Assembly: GCA_002428985.1 (NCBI GenBank)
Contig: DIYL01000030.1
Coordinates: 1 to 32,043 of the forward strand
DNA from: Anaerolineales bacterium UBA6055
GTDB taxonomy: Bacteria > Chloroflexota > Anaerolineae > Aggregatilineales > Phototrophicaceae
Length of the DNA stretch: 32,043 bases
Direction: 5' to 3'
Of the stretch, positions 10,101-19,159 are shown piece by piece. The position numbers were made by a program, and so were the translations under genes. The notes beneath the pieces are model-generated. The model saw only the letters and a list, made by a program, of their open reading frames with translations. It was not told where the DNA came from and made no database searches. Position 1 is the first letter of the stretch; the number at the start of each line of letters is the position of its first letter.

Positions 10101-12546
10101 CTCTTCCACCGACAAATTTAGGTTGTGGTTCTTTTTGGCACAATATCCATGCCAATCCTAACAAGGGCAGTATGGGTAACAGCACCGGTAATAACTTAAG
10201 CAGTCGGGCAAGCGGGTTGAGTGTTGCAGGAGGTGCGCCCCATGCCGACATCAATTCAAAGACATTCTCATCGTCTGCACCTGCTAGAGGGCTTGCGAGT
10301 CCAGTATTACCGTCAGCATTAACTTCTGCCCAGTAAATATCAGAATTACTGGTATCGTTCCGTTTGGTATTAAATGTCAGGATGCGCCCATCAGGACTCC
10401 ATGACGGGTAACTATTTGTTGCATTCGGGAAGTCCAGACCGTTTTCATCACGATTACCAGCAATCGCAATCGGAGATGCCCCCGTATCATTGGCTGATAC
10501 AACAAATATCTGTGCTTGAGGGTCGGTATATGTCTCTGTATTGTTGTGCGCTGTGAAGGCAATCCACTCGGCATTAGGCGAAAATGCTGGATAGTAATTA
10601 AACGCACCATTACCACTTGCGCCTGCAACTGCAATTGGGTCATTGCCTGTAACACTGATGGTATATATATCAGATGGGGTTGTTAAGTTTGTCCCATCAT
10701 CATAGATTGGCGTTTGCTGATTGGTCACAACATAGGCGATACGATCATTGATACCCCATGATGGCATTGTTTCGACCATATTCGGTGTATCAGCACCAGA
10801 TAGTTTGGTTACTTTGCCTGTGCCAATGGTAACGATGGAAATATCCCCATCAATATCAGCAATAGCCACCTGATCACCATTAGGCGATATAGATGCAAAG
10901 TTAGCGCGTATCGGTGTTATGGGTAAGGGTTTTCCCGTCGAATCAAAGACAATGAGTGTACTATTTTGTACAGGGCCACGTATTGCCGCAATACGGTTTG
11001 AATTTGCCGATACCGTATGACATCCGACACATCCCTGCGCATTTATCCCATCCACACTATCAACCACACCGGATTGGAATGGCGACATATAAATTCCGGT
11101 TGCACCATCTAAATCACTCAGGTTGCTTTGCCAGAAGTAAACGACATCTTGCTTGGGGCAGACAGTCGCATAAAACGGTAATGACAATAACCATAACGCA
11201 AACCCCGTCCATGCAAACAGCACAAACTTGGCTAGCAAACATAACCACGATGACCGTTCTTCTTTGGGTTTACCTGTCGCCCGAAACAGCCACCAGACAA
11301 TCAGTGCAGCGATAAACAGTAAAATAATCCAGGGTAAAATTTTAAAGAAGTCAAGGCAATAAGCAAGTAAACTCATAATTGGCATTGCATGGTCTCCTCT
11401 TGCCTGGTTGGATTGGTTAATAACATCCGTTGACGGAAGGGGCGGGGGTGGCAACGGAGTCGATGTTGGTAAAGGTGTTGGTGTAAATGTTGGTACAGGA
11501 GTAGGCGGGGGCAACTGAGAATTTACGCTCAGTGCAATATTCAGTGGTAGTTCTGGTTCGTCCTGCTCACATAAGCGATAGCGACTATCAACCAGTTGTC
11601 CGACAGAATGTGTGCCTTCCTTGAGTGGACGCACACGGAAAGAGACCATTTGAGGCTTAGAATCTTTCACCTCGCTAAAGACCCAACTGAGAATGTCACC
11701 TGTGACAACTGCAGGTGGGTTTGTACTATTTGGAATGAGTTCAAAATTATCCCGTATGTACTGGAAGTTCACGCGAACGTCATTCGCCGCAGTACTCTGG
11801 ATAATCTGGCTAGCAACTTGCCGGAAAATGTCTTGGAGTTGTGTAGCCGATTGCGCCTGCAAATAATCTTCAGGACGACTCGCCGCCGCAATCATTGTCT
11901 CAGTAGAGACATCACTACCTAGCCCAATTGTGATAATCCGTATGCCTGTGGCTTTGGCTTGTTCTGCCGCCGCAGTAACTTGGGCAACTCCCTGTTGCCC
12001 ATCAGACAACAACACCATCACAGGATTGGCATTATAAAGGGTATTTTGTTGGGTAGGGTCATTCAAAACTTGTGACCCCGCATTAAGACCACCAACAATA
12101 TCTGTACCACCACCGACCCCGAGTCCGAAAATTGCAGTATCAATATCTGCCCGAACACGGGTCAATGGAATTTGTATTTGAGCATTACTACTAAACGACA
12201 CAATCCCAATTTGGTCAGATGAAGGGTCGCCATCACGGACATTCATTACATCAACAAACGTCTGCGCCGCAAGTTTAGCGCTGTCAATCTTTTCGCCAGC
12301 CATGCTCCCAGAGACATCAATCACCAATGCCACATCAACGGGGTCAGTAGATTCCAATATTGGGCAATCACCACTCTCCCCGACAAATTCTAAACTGATT
12401 GTGACCTCAGTTTCACCAAAATACACATCTGATGTTGGCTCATAAGATGCCGTTACATTCAGAGTAGGTGAATTTTGGGCAAATGTGAATATCCCTGCAC
12501 ACAACAGGCATATGATTATCAGCAAACGGATTATCGTTTTGGACAC
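7186..12546 (-). CDS. Giant fusion: extracellular vWA, membrane segments, CxxCH plus beta-propeller, cytoplasmic degenerate tubulin-like domain
   Basis: About 1786 residues, in order. A signal peptide (1-24) precedes a vWA domain (~70-250) with intact MIDAS DVSGS (77-81), GGTD and LLSDG. A Pro/Thr linker lies at ~346-372, then membrane helices at ~402-421 and ~435-456 separated by a basic KPKEER loop. A CVGCH heme-type motif (506-510) runs into TolB/PD40-like propeller repeats (~530-775) with 'FSPN/WSPDG' blades. A third helix (~782-802) leads to a ~980-residue tubulin-like region. The positive-inside rule puts vWA and propeller outside and the tubulin part inside. The tubulin signatures are damaged: GLGRTG (848-853) replaces GLGGTG, and GDTYGDIGSA (997-1006) replaces GGTGSG. 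It directly follows the gene for an intact tubulin-like protein, its likely polymer partner. I prefer the GTG at 12546 over the ATG at 12564 because AAGGAG lies 9 nt before it. Domain order is sure; heme binding and partner are inference. Confidence 0.87.
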   Translation of the reverse strand: MSKTIIRLLIIICLLCAGIFTFAQNSPTLNVTASYEPTSDVYFGETEVTISLEFVGESGDCPILESTDPVDVALVIDVSGSMAGEKIDSAKLAAQTFVDVMNVRDGDPSSDQIGIVSFSSNAQIQIPLTRVRADIDTAIFGLGVGGGTDIVGGLNAGSQVLNDPTQQNTLYNANPVMVLLSDGQQGVAQVTAAAEQAKATGIRIITIGLGSDVSTETMIAAASRPEDYLQAQSATQLQDIFRQVASQIIQSTAANDVRVNFQYIRDNFELIPNSTNPPAVVTGDILSWVFSEVKDSKPQMVSFRVRPLKEGTHSVGQLVDSRYRLCEQDEPELPLNIALSVNSQLPPPTPVPTFTPTPLPTSTPLPPPPLPSTDVINQSNQARGDHAMPIMSLLAYCLDFFKILPWIILLFIAALIVWWLFRATGKPKEERSSWLCLLAKFVLFAWTGFALWLLSLPFYATVCPKQDVVYFWQSNLSDLDGATGIYMSPFQSGVVDSVDGINAQGCVGCHTVSANSNRIAAIRGPVQNSTLIVFDSTGKPLPITPIRANFASISPNGDQVAIADIDGDISIVTIGTGKVTKLSGADTPNMVETMPSWGINDRIAYVVTNQQTPIYDDGTNLTTPSDIYTISVTGNDPIAVAGASGNGAFNYYPAFSPNAEWIAFTAHNNTETYTDPQAQIFVVSANDTGASPIAIAGNRDENGLDFPNATNSYPSWSPDGRILTFNTKRNDTSNSDIYWAEVNADGNTGLASPLAGADDENVFELMSAWGAPPATLNPLARLLKLLPVLLPILPLLGLAWILCQKEPQPKFVGGRDKVKRFTMHGEPLAPKLEDFSIKWETQPAMIIGLGRTGRWVVTHLKKSLLDAGEEKIPDKIRLLVVDTGDFEKLNQGYQQNPVSIAGVELDNKTEVLELKDNLHELLQSNLGNHREYKDWVDVGRVKSLNTDLSQGGLRERVLARLGLIHQMQTSPDNLWTRLKQMATAVQDNKRIRVIIVGDTYGDIGSAALMDVAVLARKAGQEISPNMAFEVHAYIATQFEDATERLNTAATLRELHRFQLSDSKPFAMYYGNVIDSVDGNGQPITKTMNFAHNDIVTDSLQLYPVSHYVGDFYNAEPKYSIYPQMADVIISRLDKGNAIQAIGQMYSDERNTHNRIRQSSGTLLFASEGSYQVRLPFVDIIKVIRSRYMQEVVRRFVEPDLQNSAYLGTVETAEQFAQDVIVGVFSNQELRELDSVLVMIIDQSSPADILPYVKDSEDRIVSIIRGRLREALSLILNGTQDVPNMMIARSGKVVKATRFLEVYPQESKTIRSYLSGLMDDRNGGEAAENIHTALEESEKLANTYLQKLQAFAQSLGIDTTDDDTLLGKVNQLPTRIDNVRDELNQLQGVREYIWTDTDGNPLEEKWYIDYIFPPLEEVGKSRPNRVQETMGLFYWNVDSETVGLSFQTPDGKVAIHPTNISELYDKLFELGTAYCTQIGLSENLDSVLSSYGLPRDSYYVEGMRDRLLNRSRTPLQFDETQARDYEYHAILASNSVSGIPQLQQAILDTANIQQNNQLIQMKATDPFTVYLKQRRAIIPFEAITPLEVTRTAYSQEYGLNNQQPNSNPKLTAVYEAEAYALKLERRFSRELRTRPDITHPYVMMGLTEPKRAQMFLLSIAAGEIEVTGPRPGTNDEYDVLLIDNDDEYAIEVNRQNDNQALHPLVRAYHSFVFDKSKISDSLVVEREKRFVTDEFLPDIWTDWLNTDHQDLLDEVKGDALNEPIIRDMVNFARLLTVDFRRRSEQDS

Positions 12547-12555
12547 CGTCTGGCA

Positions 12556-12561
12556 CTCCTT
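12556..12561 (-). promoter_or_regulatory. Ribosome binding site AAGGAG favouring the GTG at 12546
   Basis: AAGGAG is followed by 9 nt and GTG, which gives a signal peptide beginning (M)SKTIIRLL. The ATG at 12562-12564 abuts this site and has no site of its own upstream. Confidence 0.6.
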
Positions 12562-12576
12562 CATTATCTGGTTTGT

Positions 12577-15500
12577 TTAACGTTTACGCAATTGACCACG
12601 TTTATCATCGACTTGTCCACCATCAGGGGCATCAATATCAATATCACGATACCCTGCGGCAATGTACGCATCCCGACGCAGGTTGTGTGCCATTTCGCGC
12701 ACAACAACAATCGAAATTGTAAACAAATCAATCAAATCTTGATATTCACGTAAGATAGTCTGATCTGTGCGTTGTCCATCTGCGTTATTAGTCTCCCGTG
12801 AGACTTTTTTTTGTTTTATCTCTGCTTGTTTGAGGCTCTTGTGGAGGAATTCTTCATGCTCTTTTAGCACATCATGCTGAACAATCTGACGAGCCAATAC
12901 ATTGAACTCTTCTGAATCTTCCTCGAATTGGTCAATCAGATCAAACAAATCTTGATTAAAAATCGCAATTTCTTCTTCATAATTGTCCAACCGTGTCAGT
13001 GTATCTTCTTCTTTTACAGCTTTGAGATAAGTACGAACATGATTGTAGTCAATGCGGTTGGTGTAATAGGAATCGTATTCCTTTTGCCCAATATCTTCTC
13101 CACGGAAGACATAGGTATACATTGCATCCAAAAGAGATGGGTCAGAATGTGGTTTTGTCAGCCACCACTCTTCTACATCTATTGCAGAGGTCGGGTCAAC
13201 GGGCGATGTTGTCAGATAATAGGTAAATAGGGTTTCACCACGTTCATTACGGGTATCTCTATCCATCGCTATAACAGAGTGCGCCATCAGACTATGGAAC
13301 TCGCGGAACAATTGAATATCTTCCAGTAGAATGGACACACGGTCACTAATCCAGCGACGAGCTTGTTTAAGTTGACTATTGAGTTGATCTTCATAAGGCA
13401 CAACTTGCACCTCAGCAGGGAAGATATGGTAGTATTGACGCTCGATTGTTGAGGCTTGTCGGTAAGATGTCTCTGCCGAGTGATAGGAATCCAGTCGATT
13501 TATCGGCAGTAGCTCTGCCATACTGACAACCGACATACGGAAGCGATCATCACCTGACAATTGCGTACTCATTGATTCGTCATTCTCTTCAATACCATAT
13601 TCCCCGCGTAGGTCTTCCATAAAATCCCCGAGGAATATAGTATCATTTGCATTACTGTTTGTCTGATCGACGGTCACATAGAGGGAATATTCTACCCCAC
13701 TCGTTTCTGCATCATTAAAGCCAAGCAATGCACCACTATTTTGATGAACCTGTTCTGCCAATTTTTTTGGATTATCGCGGTATTTAGTCGCTAGATAATT
13801 CAAGACAGATTCACGTTCACGGGCATCAGTAAACATATCCCGACAAAGGTTAGTCACTAAGTCAGCATTAAATTTATCCCATTGCCCAGTTTCATCATCA
13901 CGCAATAGGGTGTTGTTAATTTCTAATCCAATATGGATAGAGCGTTTACCACTGCTCCCGCTTCCGGCTTCTACATTCCAGTTAACCTTTGATAATAGGT
14001 CGTGATACTTCTCTTCGGTACGATACCGTTCATACCGTTCATCAACCCATTTCTCATCAAACAAAATCTCACGACTTGGAATTTGGCTTGAACGACGCAA
14101 TTGAGTTGTGAGTTGTTCGATATTTTTATGCACAGTGGTATACAAACCTTTGTGATGTGTTGCCAGCACCGATTGCCACTGATTGAGTTGGCTATCAACA
14201 TCACCAACAAATTCCAACATTTCAGAAAGTATCCGGTTTAATGCACGTAGAACAATATCAATCTGGAGGGTTTCATAGGCAACCTGTGCGGCATCGCGGT
14301 AATCATGTTGTGTTTGTTCAGCTTCGGAAGGTTTCCCTGTTAAGCGATCCACCGCACTTCGTCCAGTTTCGGTACGAAGGCGCTCCATTTCAGCATAGGC
14401 ATTATCCATCCCATTGAGTGCATGTGTACGTCGCTGTTGTAGGGGGCGGTTATTTGTCTGTAAATCACGGATTAAACCATGTACTTCTCCAAGAACTTCG
14501 CCCAATACATCAATAACTGATATTGTCCAGCCGAGTTTGCCTTTTCTAGCTATGATGGGGATACGGTTCTCACCATTGAGTTGACCATGTACATACGCTT
14601 CAATCGCATTACGGAAGCGTTCTAATTGGAATTGAACAAAATCTTCTAGGGCATCTTCAAACATACCACCGCCCCGTTGTCCATCACCACTCCGAACAGA
14701 CCCTAAATATTTATTAAAGAATGCTTCGACAGCTTGTTTGATGCGACGGTAATCTGTCTCAGGGTCGCCCCGTGGGTCTTGTTCATCACTTAATATAATG
14801 TCATCTTCTAAACGGGCTTCGAGTACTTTGGATGTCTTGCGGTCTGCCAGACGGGTAGATGTGCCACTATCCGAACCTGTGGGCTGTAAGAACTGTACCC
14901 ATCGTTCAGAGTCATAACGAGATAATTGGTCGGCGTAGCTTCCCTTTGTTTCCAGATTGCCGACATACCACTTCCAAATTGTGTTCCAGAGGCGTGTACC
15001 ACTGAGTACCTGCCCTTCGTTACGCTGGTCAATGATATTGGTACGCTCATCTAATAAGGTTTCCACCTCATTATTGACATCATGATCGCGCTCGGCATTT
15101 TCCGTATTTAGCAAACTACTAGGAATATCACTATTGTCGAATGCTGGTTGAAGCAATAAATCAAGGGATTCTTGTGCTAGTTGCAATGCCCAACGGTCAA
15201 CAATCTGTTGAATAGGCAGAATCAAGCTATATGTCCCTAATCCACCCACATGCGGGACATAACCTTTGGCAATCTGTTGGTTGTTAATCTTATTGCTCAG
15301 GTTAGAGATATAAGCACGATGATATTCACCACTATGGCTATCAATAAATCCGAGGATGGCATCACCGATACTTGGTGCAATACCTCGTTTAAGTGGATAA
15401 TTATGGAGTGGCATAACCTCCCGATGACCGTCAATCAAATACACAAGGTCAAAGAGTTTTTCCCGCAATTTGTTATACCAGATTTGTGGGACATCGGTTG

Positions 15501-16287
15501 CTTCGTTGGGGTGATAATAGAAGGGATACCCCAAATCCATATTTTGGAAGGTCATAAACCGACCAAGCTCACGAAGGGCAGCAAATGCACGTCCTTCTGC
15601 TTGATTACGCGCTTGGGCTTGTAAGGTGGTACGGAATGAGCGTGGCAGATAGAAAAAACCACGCAACTGTACATTAACCCCCTGTAGTTCTGCGATGCGC
15701 TTAATCAAATAGCTCGCATCGATGAACAAACCTGCACCTGTACCCCCTACCAACGACCCAATGATAAAGACCTGCATAGAGCGTCCGTCTCTAATTTTGC
15801 CCTGTACCGATGTAATATGAGCATTCAAACGACGATATATTTCTGAGCGATTCGGTGCGGCAACATCACGAAATAGTGCAAGACGACCTAATTGACGGTA
15901 TTGACCCGCACCATTTTCGAGCAAGAAGTCATTTTCTTTGAGGTTCTCAATATACCAATCTGACAACAACCAACTTGACAAATTCTTATATGAGTCAGCG
16001 TTATTAGAGGCATTCTTGACCATAGATTTGGCGTTACCACCGATATGTCCATACTGACGAGAATCGAAGTCAATCGCACCAAAGGCTTGTCCTTCCTCTC
16101 GTTCAGACTGACCTGCATCAAATTGTGCCAGTGGTTTTTTAGATGTATCAAATACGAGTAAGCGAACATTTTCTGGCACAGTATTATCGTACATATTAAG
16201 CAATTGCTCTTTGATATGTCGCACCGTCAATGCTCCGGTACCCCCTAACCCTACAATCAAAGATGGAATAGGTTGTTCTGTTGCCAT
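12577..16287 (-). CDS. Tubulin/FtsZ-like GTPase with intact nucleotide-binding signature
   Basis: 1236 residues, soluble, no signal peptide or membrane helix. The N-terminal GTPase core carries IVGLGGTG (11-18) as the first loop and the tubulin signature VGGTGAGLFID (GGTGAG at 181-186). These correspond to the phosphate-contacting T1 and T4 loops of FtsZ and tubulin. It is far longer than FtsZ (~380 residues). The C-terminal ~800 residues are Glu/Arg-rich and predicted helical or coiled coil. This build fits the large tubulin-like family (Pfam 'Tubulin_2'). It is preceded by GAGAGGG 4 nt before the ATG and sits between a vWA gene and the vWA/degenerate-tubulin fusion. The likely role is a GTP-driven polymer that assembles at the membrane with the fusion protein as partner. 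Polymerisation is inferred from family resemblance and has not been shown for these large members as far as I know. Confidence 0.87.
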   Translation of the reverse strand: MATEQPIPSLIVGLGGTGALTVRHIKEQLLNMYDNTVPENVRLLVFDTSKKPLAQFDAGQSEREEGQAFGAIDFDSRQYGHIGGNAKSMVKNASNNADSYKNLSSWLLSDWYIENLKENDFLLENGAGQYRQLGRLALFRDVAAPNRSEIYRRLNAHITSVQGKIRDGRSMQVFIIGSLVGGTGAGLFIDASYLIKRIAELQGVNVQLRGFFYLPRSFRTTLQAQARNQAEGRAFAALRELGRFMTFQNMDLGYPFYYHPNEATDVPQIWYNKLREKLFDLVYLIDGHREVMPLHNYPLKRGIAPSIGDAILGFIDSHSGEYHRAYISNLSNKINNQQIAKGYVPHVGGLGTYSLILPIQQIVDRWALQLAQESLDLLLQPAFDNSDIPSSLLNTENAERDHDVNNEVETLLDERTNIIDQRNEGQVLSGTRLWNTIWKWYVGNLETKGSYADQLSRYDSERWVQFLQPTGSDSGTSTRLADRKTSKVLEARLEDDIILSDEQDPRGDPETDYRRIKQAVEAFFNKYLGSVRSGDGQRGGGMFEDALEDFVQFQLERFRNAIEAYVHGQLNGENRIPIIARKGKLGWTISVIDVLGEVLGEVHGLIRDLQTNNRPLQQRRTHALNGMDNAYAEMERLRTETGRSAVDRLTGKPSEAEQTQHDYRDAAQVAYETLQIDIVLRALNRILSEMLEFVGDVDSQLNQWQSVLATHHKGLYTTVHKNIEQLTTQLRRSSQIPSREILFDEKWVDERYERYRTEEKYHDLLSKVNWNVEAGSGSSGKRSIHIGLEINNTLLRDDETGQWDKFNADLVTNLCRDMFTDARERESVLNYLATKYRDNPKKLAEQVHQNSGALLGFNDAETSGVEYSLYVTVDQTNSNANDTIFLGDFMEDLRGEYGIEENDESMSTQLSGDDRFRMSVVSMAELLPINRLDSYHSAETSYRQASTIERQYYHIFPAEVQVVPYEDQLNSQLKQARRWISDRVSILLEDIQLFREFHSLMAHSVIAMDRDTRNERGETLFTYYLTTSPVDPTSAIDVEEWWLTKPHSDPSLLDAMYTYVFRGEDIGQKEYDSYYTNRIDYNHVRTYLKAVKEEDTLTRLDNYEEEIAIFNQDLFDLIDQFEEDSEEFNVLARQIVQHDVLKEHEEFLHKSLKQAEIKQKKVSRETNNADGQRTDQTILREYQDLIDLFTISIVVVREMAHNLRRDAYIAAGYRDIDIDAPDGGQVDDKRGQLRKR

Positions 16288-16319
16288 TTGTCCCTCTCAA
16301 TAAATGTTAAATTAATGTA

Positions 16320-19046
16320 CTAAAGTAATTCGTCGTTCTCTAAGTTGATAAAGTATTGATCGCCTGTTTTCTTATCCTCTACGATAAATGACTGCGGTGC
16401 ATTTGGTGTAATTGGTTGTGGTGGAATCAGTTGCTGTTGTTTTTCCATCTCAAATGTCACACGCATTCTGCCCTCGTCATACAATACCGAATTTTTATCT
16501 CCATCATTTGTCATCATCACTTTTGCAACACCAAGATGTCCCAACCGTAAATCATGACCAGAGAATGTTTTGGTATTCACCTTTAAGTTGTCTAGGTCTA
16601 AGCGGTTGTATTCTAAGAATTCACCCTCTGGTGTCTCGTAAGAGATGATAAACACACCCCTTAATGGATTCATACGGAGTCGCATACGTCTACGATAGAT
16701 GCGATAAATCACAAACAAAATGAGCGCGAGGATAGCCAACGCACCAAAAATAAACAAGAATATGGATATAGGTAGGTTACGTGTGATTGTGACACTATCG
16801 GTATTAGAGCTAGCCACATATTGACATTGGCAGTCAAAACTATTAAGAGGTGCGCCAGTTACGCGGATATTATATGAGCCAGTATCCAGACCATACTCCT
16901 CAATCTGGTATGTTCCCTGACCAATACGACGTGGTAACAAACTAAAACTCAGTGGCTCACCGTTGTAAGTTGCACTAATCGAAAATGGAATATTTGATGC
17001 GGTTGGATTCGTAATAAATCTATCCAAATCAACCAATTCTGATGTGCCATTGATATTGAGACGTGTTTCTATCTCCAACACCAACGGACGTGGTGCAAAC
17101 GGGGGTAATGCCTCCAGCGACTCTTCACTAATCTCGGCAAATGCAGGTTTAACAATATCCACACTGACTGTCCCCACAGCACGGACATTGACAAATGTTT
17201 CTTGGGTTGTGCGTTGGAAGACCTCAGTCAACCCTGCAGGATTTTGTGTATCCGGCAAATAACCCCGCAAAAATACATTAAATAACCCTGCTGTTGGGAA
17301 TTCAAAATCACTACGGAATGTACAATTCATATCCGAACTTGGGAACAAATCAATTGTATGGGTGGGATTGCCACTACTATCTTGTAGTTCTATTTGTGGA
17401 CGTAAGGTGTCAAAACCTGTCCTCAATATCGTTGGAGTCGCAGTCGGATTACCATCCAGCAATTGCAGACAAACACTAAATGGCTCGGTTTGTAACCAGT
17501 CGTTCCCCTGAGCAAACAGTACATCACTAAAAACAACATTCGGACGTACAGGATTTACCGTGATGGTTTCAATATCTCCGGCTGTATTGGTGTCTAATAA
17601 TTGACGAAGTTCAGGCGCAATCGAACTAGCTAGCGACCCTGTAATATTGGCTTTGACAGTCACATCATAGTCACCAGCAACAAGCGGATAAAAATCCGCC
17701 GAATATTGTGGTACAGCATTGGTCGGGACTAATGGTAATGAGATACGTCCAGATGCAGGTGGATAAATTTCTGCCACAACATCAAGCGGGTAATCTGGCA
17801 AAATTGTTACAGGTATATTCCCGCTATCTTCTTTAAAAAATAATCGGGTGGCTATTGGTACAGCCTGCCATTGATAATTGGGGTCTGTGGGTTCTAAATC
17901 ACTTAATACAGATGCTTGGTCATATGACAAATCTACTTCGGCATCAGTTGGTAACACATCAATCTTCCATGGACCGGGGTCAGGTTTGGCAAGCGCCCAT
18001 GTTTCCACATTGGCAGTATCTGTTGATACTTCAATACGTGGGTCTTCTTTAATATATGCGTTACCATTCGGGTCGGTTAATGTCATCCGAATTGTTTCAT
18101 TTGGAGCAGGGTCGGGTTTTAGAATGTTAAACCGTACCAACCGAACATAGGGTGGAATGCTGATAGTTGCTTTTCCATCAATCAATTCAACATCAATCGA
18201 CTTAAATGAACTGGTTACATTGCGGAAAATTTCTCTAAGAAATGACAATAACGCATTTTGAAGTCCCATATGTTCTTCAACAACAACCAAGCGATCAGAA
18301 TTTAGAATAATTCTGTCCCAATCTGCCTGATAGTCGGGCATATACAAACCAGTTGCCTGATTTTGTAGCGCAATCATATAGATAAAATAATCAGTCGAAG
18401 GGAATGCTGTTGATGTCAAGTTTTGTACGCGGGCAAGTTGGGCATGAGCATTGTCCTTATTGGTACAATTGATGTCCTCAGCCAAGCAGGGTTCGCCATC
18501 TGTAATAAGAATCACAACTCGAAGATTGCGTTCACCTGATGGTAACGGGTCAAGTTGCTCAAAAAGTTGTTGCCCTTCGCGGAAAGCATCATAAAAATCA
18601 GTGTATCCAAAGTTACGCAATCCAAAAAAGTCAGGACTTAAAATATCACTGATATTGGCTTTACGACTCCGAAAATCATCAAAGATGAGACCATCTGTCG
18701 CAATCTCCGTCCATGTCATCATAGTTGACAATTCAGGATCACCAAACCCAATCACAGCCATCCGTACCCGACCATTGTTTAATGTATGGAAATCCAGATC
18801 GCTGGTGTAATCTAACACAAATCGTTGTGCATCAAAGCGCATATCTGTTGGGTCGGAGGGGATACGCTCATCCTGACCATATTGTGGTCCGCCCATACTC
18901 CCGGACTGGTCAACCAACATTAAAATATCAGCACCCGTAAATGGTGTGATGCTAATCGGTTGCGCCAAAGACATATGAGCTATAGGTAAGATGGCAAAAA
19001 GTAAGGCGAAATATAAAAACCGAAACAACCACTTTTTTGTTTGCAT
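16320..19046 (-). CDS. Secreted, membrane-anchored vWA-domain protein with cytoplasmic tail, first gene of operon 2
   Basis: 908 residues. The signal peptide covers 1-29, ending near SLAQ. The vWA domain spans ~38-275 with complete MIDAS elements: DQSGS (46-50), TDF, and ITDGEPC. Beta-sandwich repeats fill ~290-750, with a CQC pair just before the membrane. A single helix lies at ~760-783, then a basic RIYRRRMRLR stretch and a ~120-residue cytoplasmic tail starting RMNPLRG. Most similar in the window to the protein at 634-3246, so the two probably arose by duplication and bracket operon 2 at its start and end. The ATG lies ~44 nt below the predicted transcription start of a strong promoter. 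The tail is a good candidate docking site for the tubulin-like protein encoded next. The extracellular ligand cannot be read from sequence. Confidence 0.88.
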   Translation of the reverse strand: MQTKKWLFRFLYFALLFAILPIAHMSLAQPISITPFTGADILMLVDQSGSMGGPQYGQDERIPSDPTDMRFDAQRFVLDYTSDLDFHTLNNGRVRMAVIGFGDPELSTMMTWTEIATDGLIFDDFRSRKANISDILSPDFFGLRNFGYTDFYDAFREGQQLFEQLDPLPSGERNLRVVILITDGEPCLAEDINCTNKDNAHAQLARVQNLTSTAFPSTDYFIYMIALQNQATGLYMPDYQADWDRIILNSDRLVVVEEHMGLQNALLSFLREIFRNVTSSFKSIDVELIDGKATISIPPYVRLVRFNILKPDPAPNETIRMTLTDPNGNAYIKEDPRIEVSTDTANVETWALAKPDPGPWKIDVLPTDAEVDLSYDQASVLSDLEPTDPNYQWQAVPIATRLFFKEDSGNIPVTILPDYPLDVVAEIYPPASGRISLPLVPTNAVPQYSADFYPLVAGDYDVTVKANITGSLASSIAPELRQLLDTNTAGDIETITVNPVRPNVVFSDVLFAQGNDWLQTEPFSVCLQLLDGNPTATPTILRTGFDTLRPQIELQDSSGNPTHTIDLFPSSDMNCTFRSDFEFPTAGLFNVFLRGYLPDTQNPAGLTEVFQRTTQETFVNVRAVGTVSVDIVKPAFAEISEESLEALPPFAPRPLVLEIETRLNINGTSELVDLDRFITNPTASNIPFSISATYNGEPLSFSLLPRRIGQGTYQIEEYGLDTGSYNIRVTGAPLNSFDCQCQYVASSNTDSVTITRNLPISIFLFIFGALAILALILFVIYRIYRRRMRLRMNPLRGVFIISYETPEGEFLEYNRLDLDNLKVNTKTFSGHDLRLGHLGVAKVMMTNDGDKNSVLYDEGRMRVTFEMEKQQQLIPPQPITPNAPQSFIVEDKKTGDQYFINLENDELL

Positions 19047-19096
19047 AGGTCGTCTAATCTGCTGGGTTGATAATACTTTTTAATAGATGCAACTCG

Positions 19097-19125
19097 ATTA
19101 TACCCCTTATCCCGTAGACTGTAAA
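19097..19125 (-). promoter_or_regulatory. Sigma70-type promoter for operon 2
   Basis: On the minus strand, TTTACA (19120-19125) and TATAAT (19097-19102) are separated by exactly 17 bp. The predicted start near 19090 gives a ~44-nt leader to the ATG at 19046. This is the best promoter-like match I found, and it lies in the largest gap of the gene block. Confidence 0.75.
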
Positions 19126-19159
19126 AAAATCTATAACTATATTTTACTACAATACACAA

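Noticed and set aside
9878..10336. A 152-residue plus-strand open frame
   Set aside because: It lies wholly opposite the well-supported fusion gene and resembles no family; no promoter or ribosome site was seen.
7186..12546. Fusion of vWA and tubulin parts as an assembly or frameshift artefact
   Set aside because: The frame is open throughout, the linker with helix 3 has proper basic flanks, and topology is coherent, so a genuine fusion is the simpler reading.
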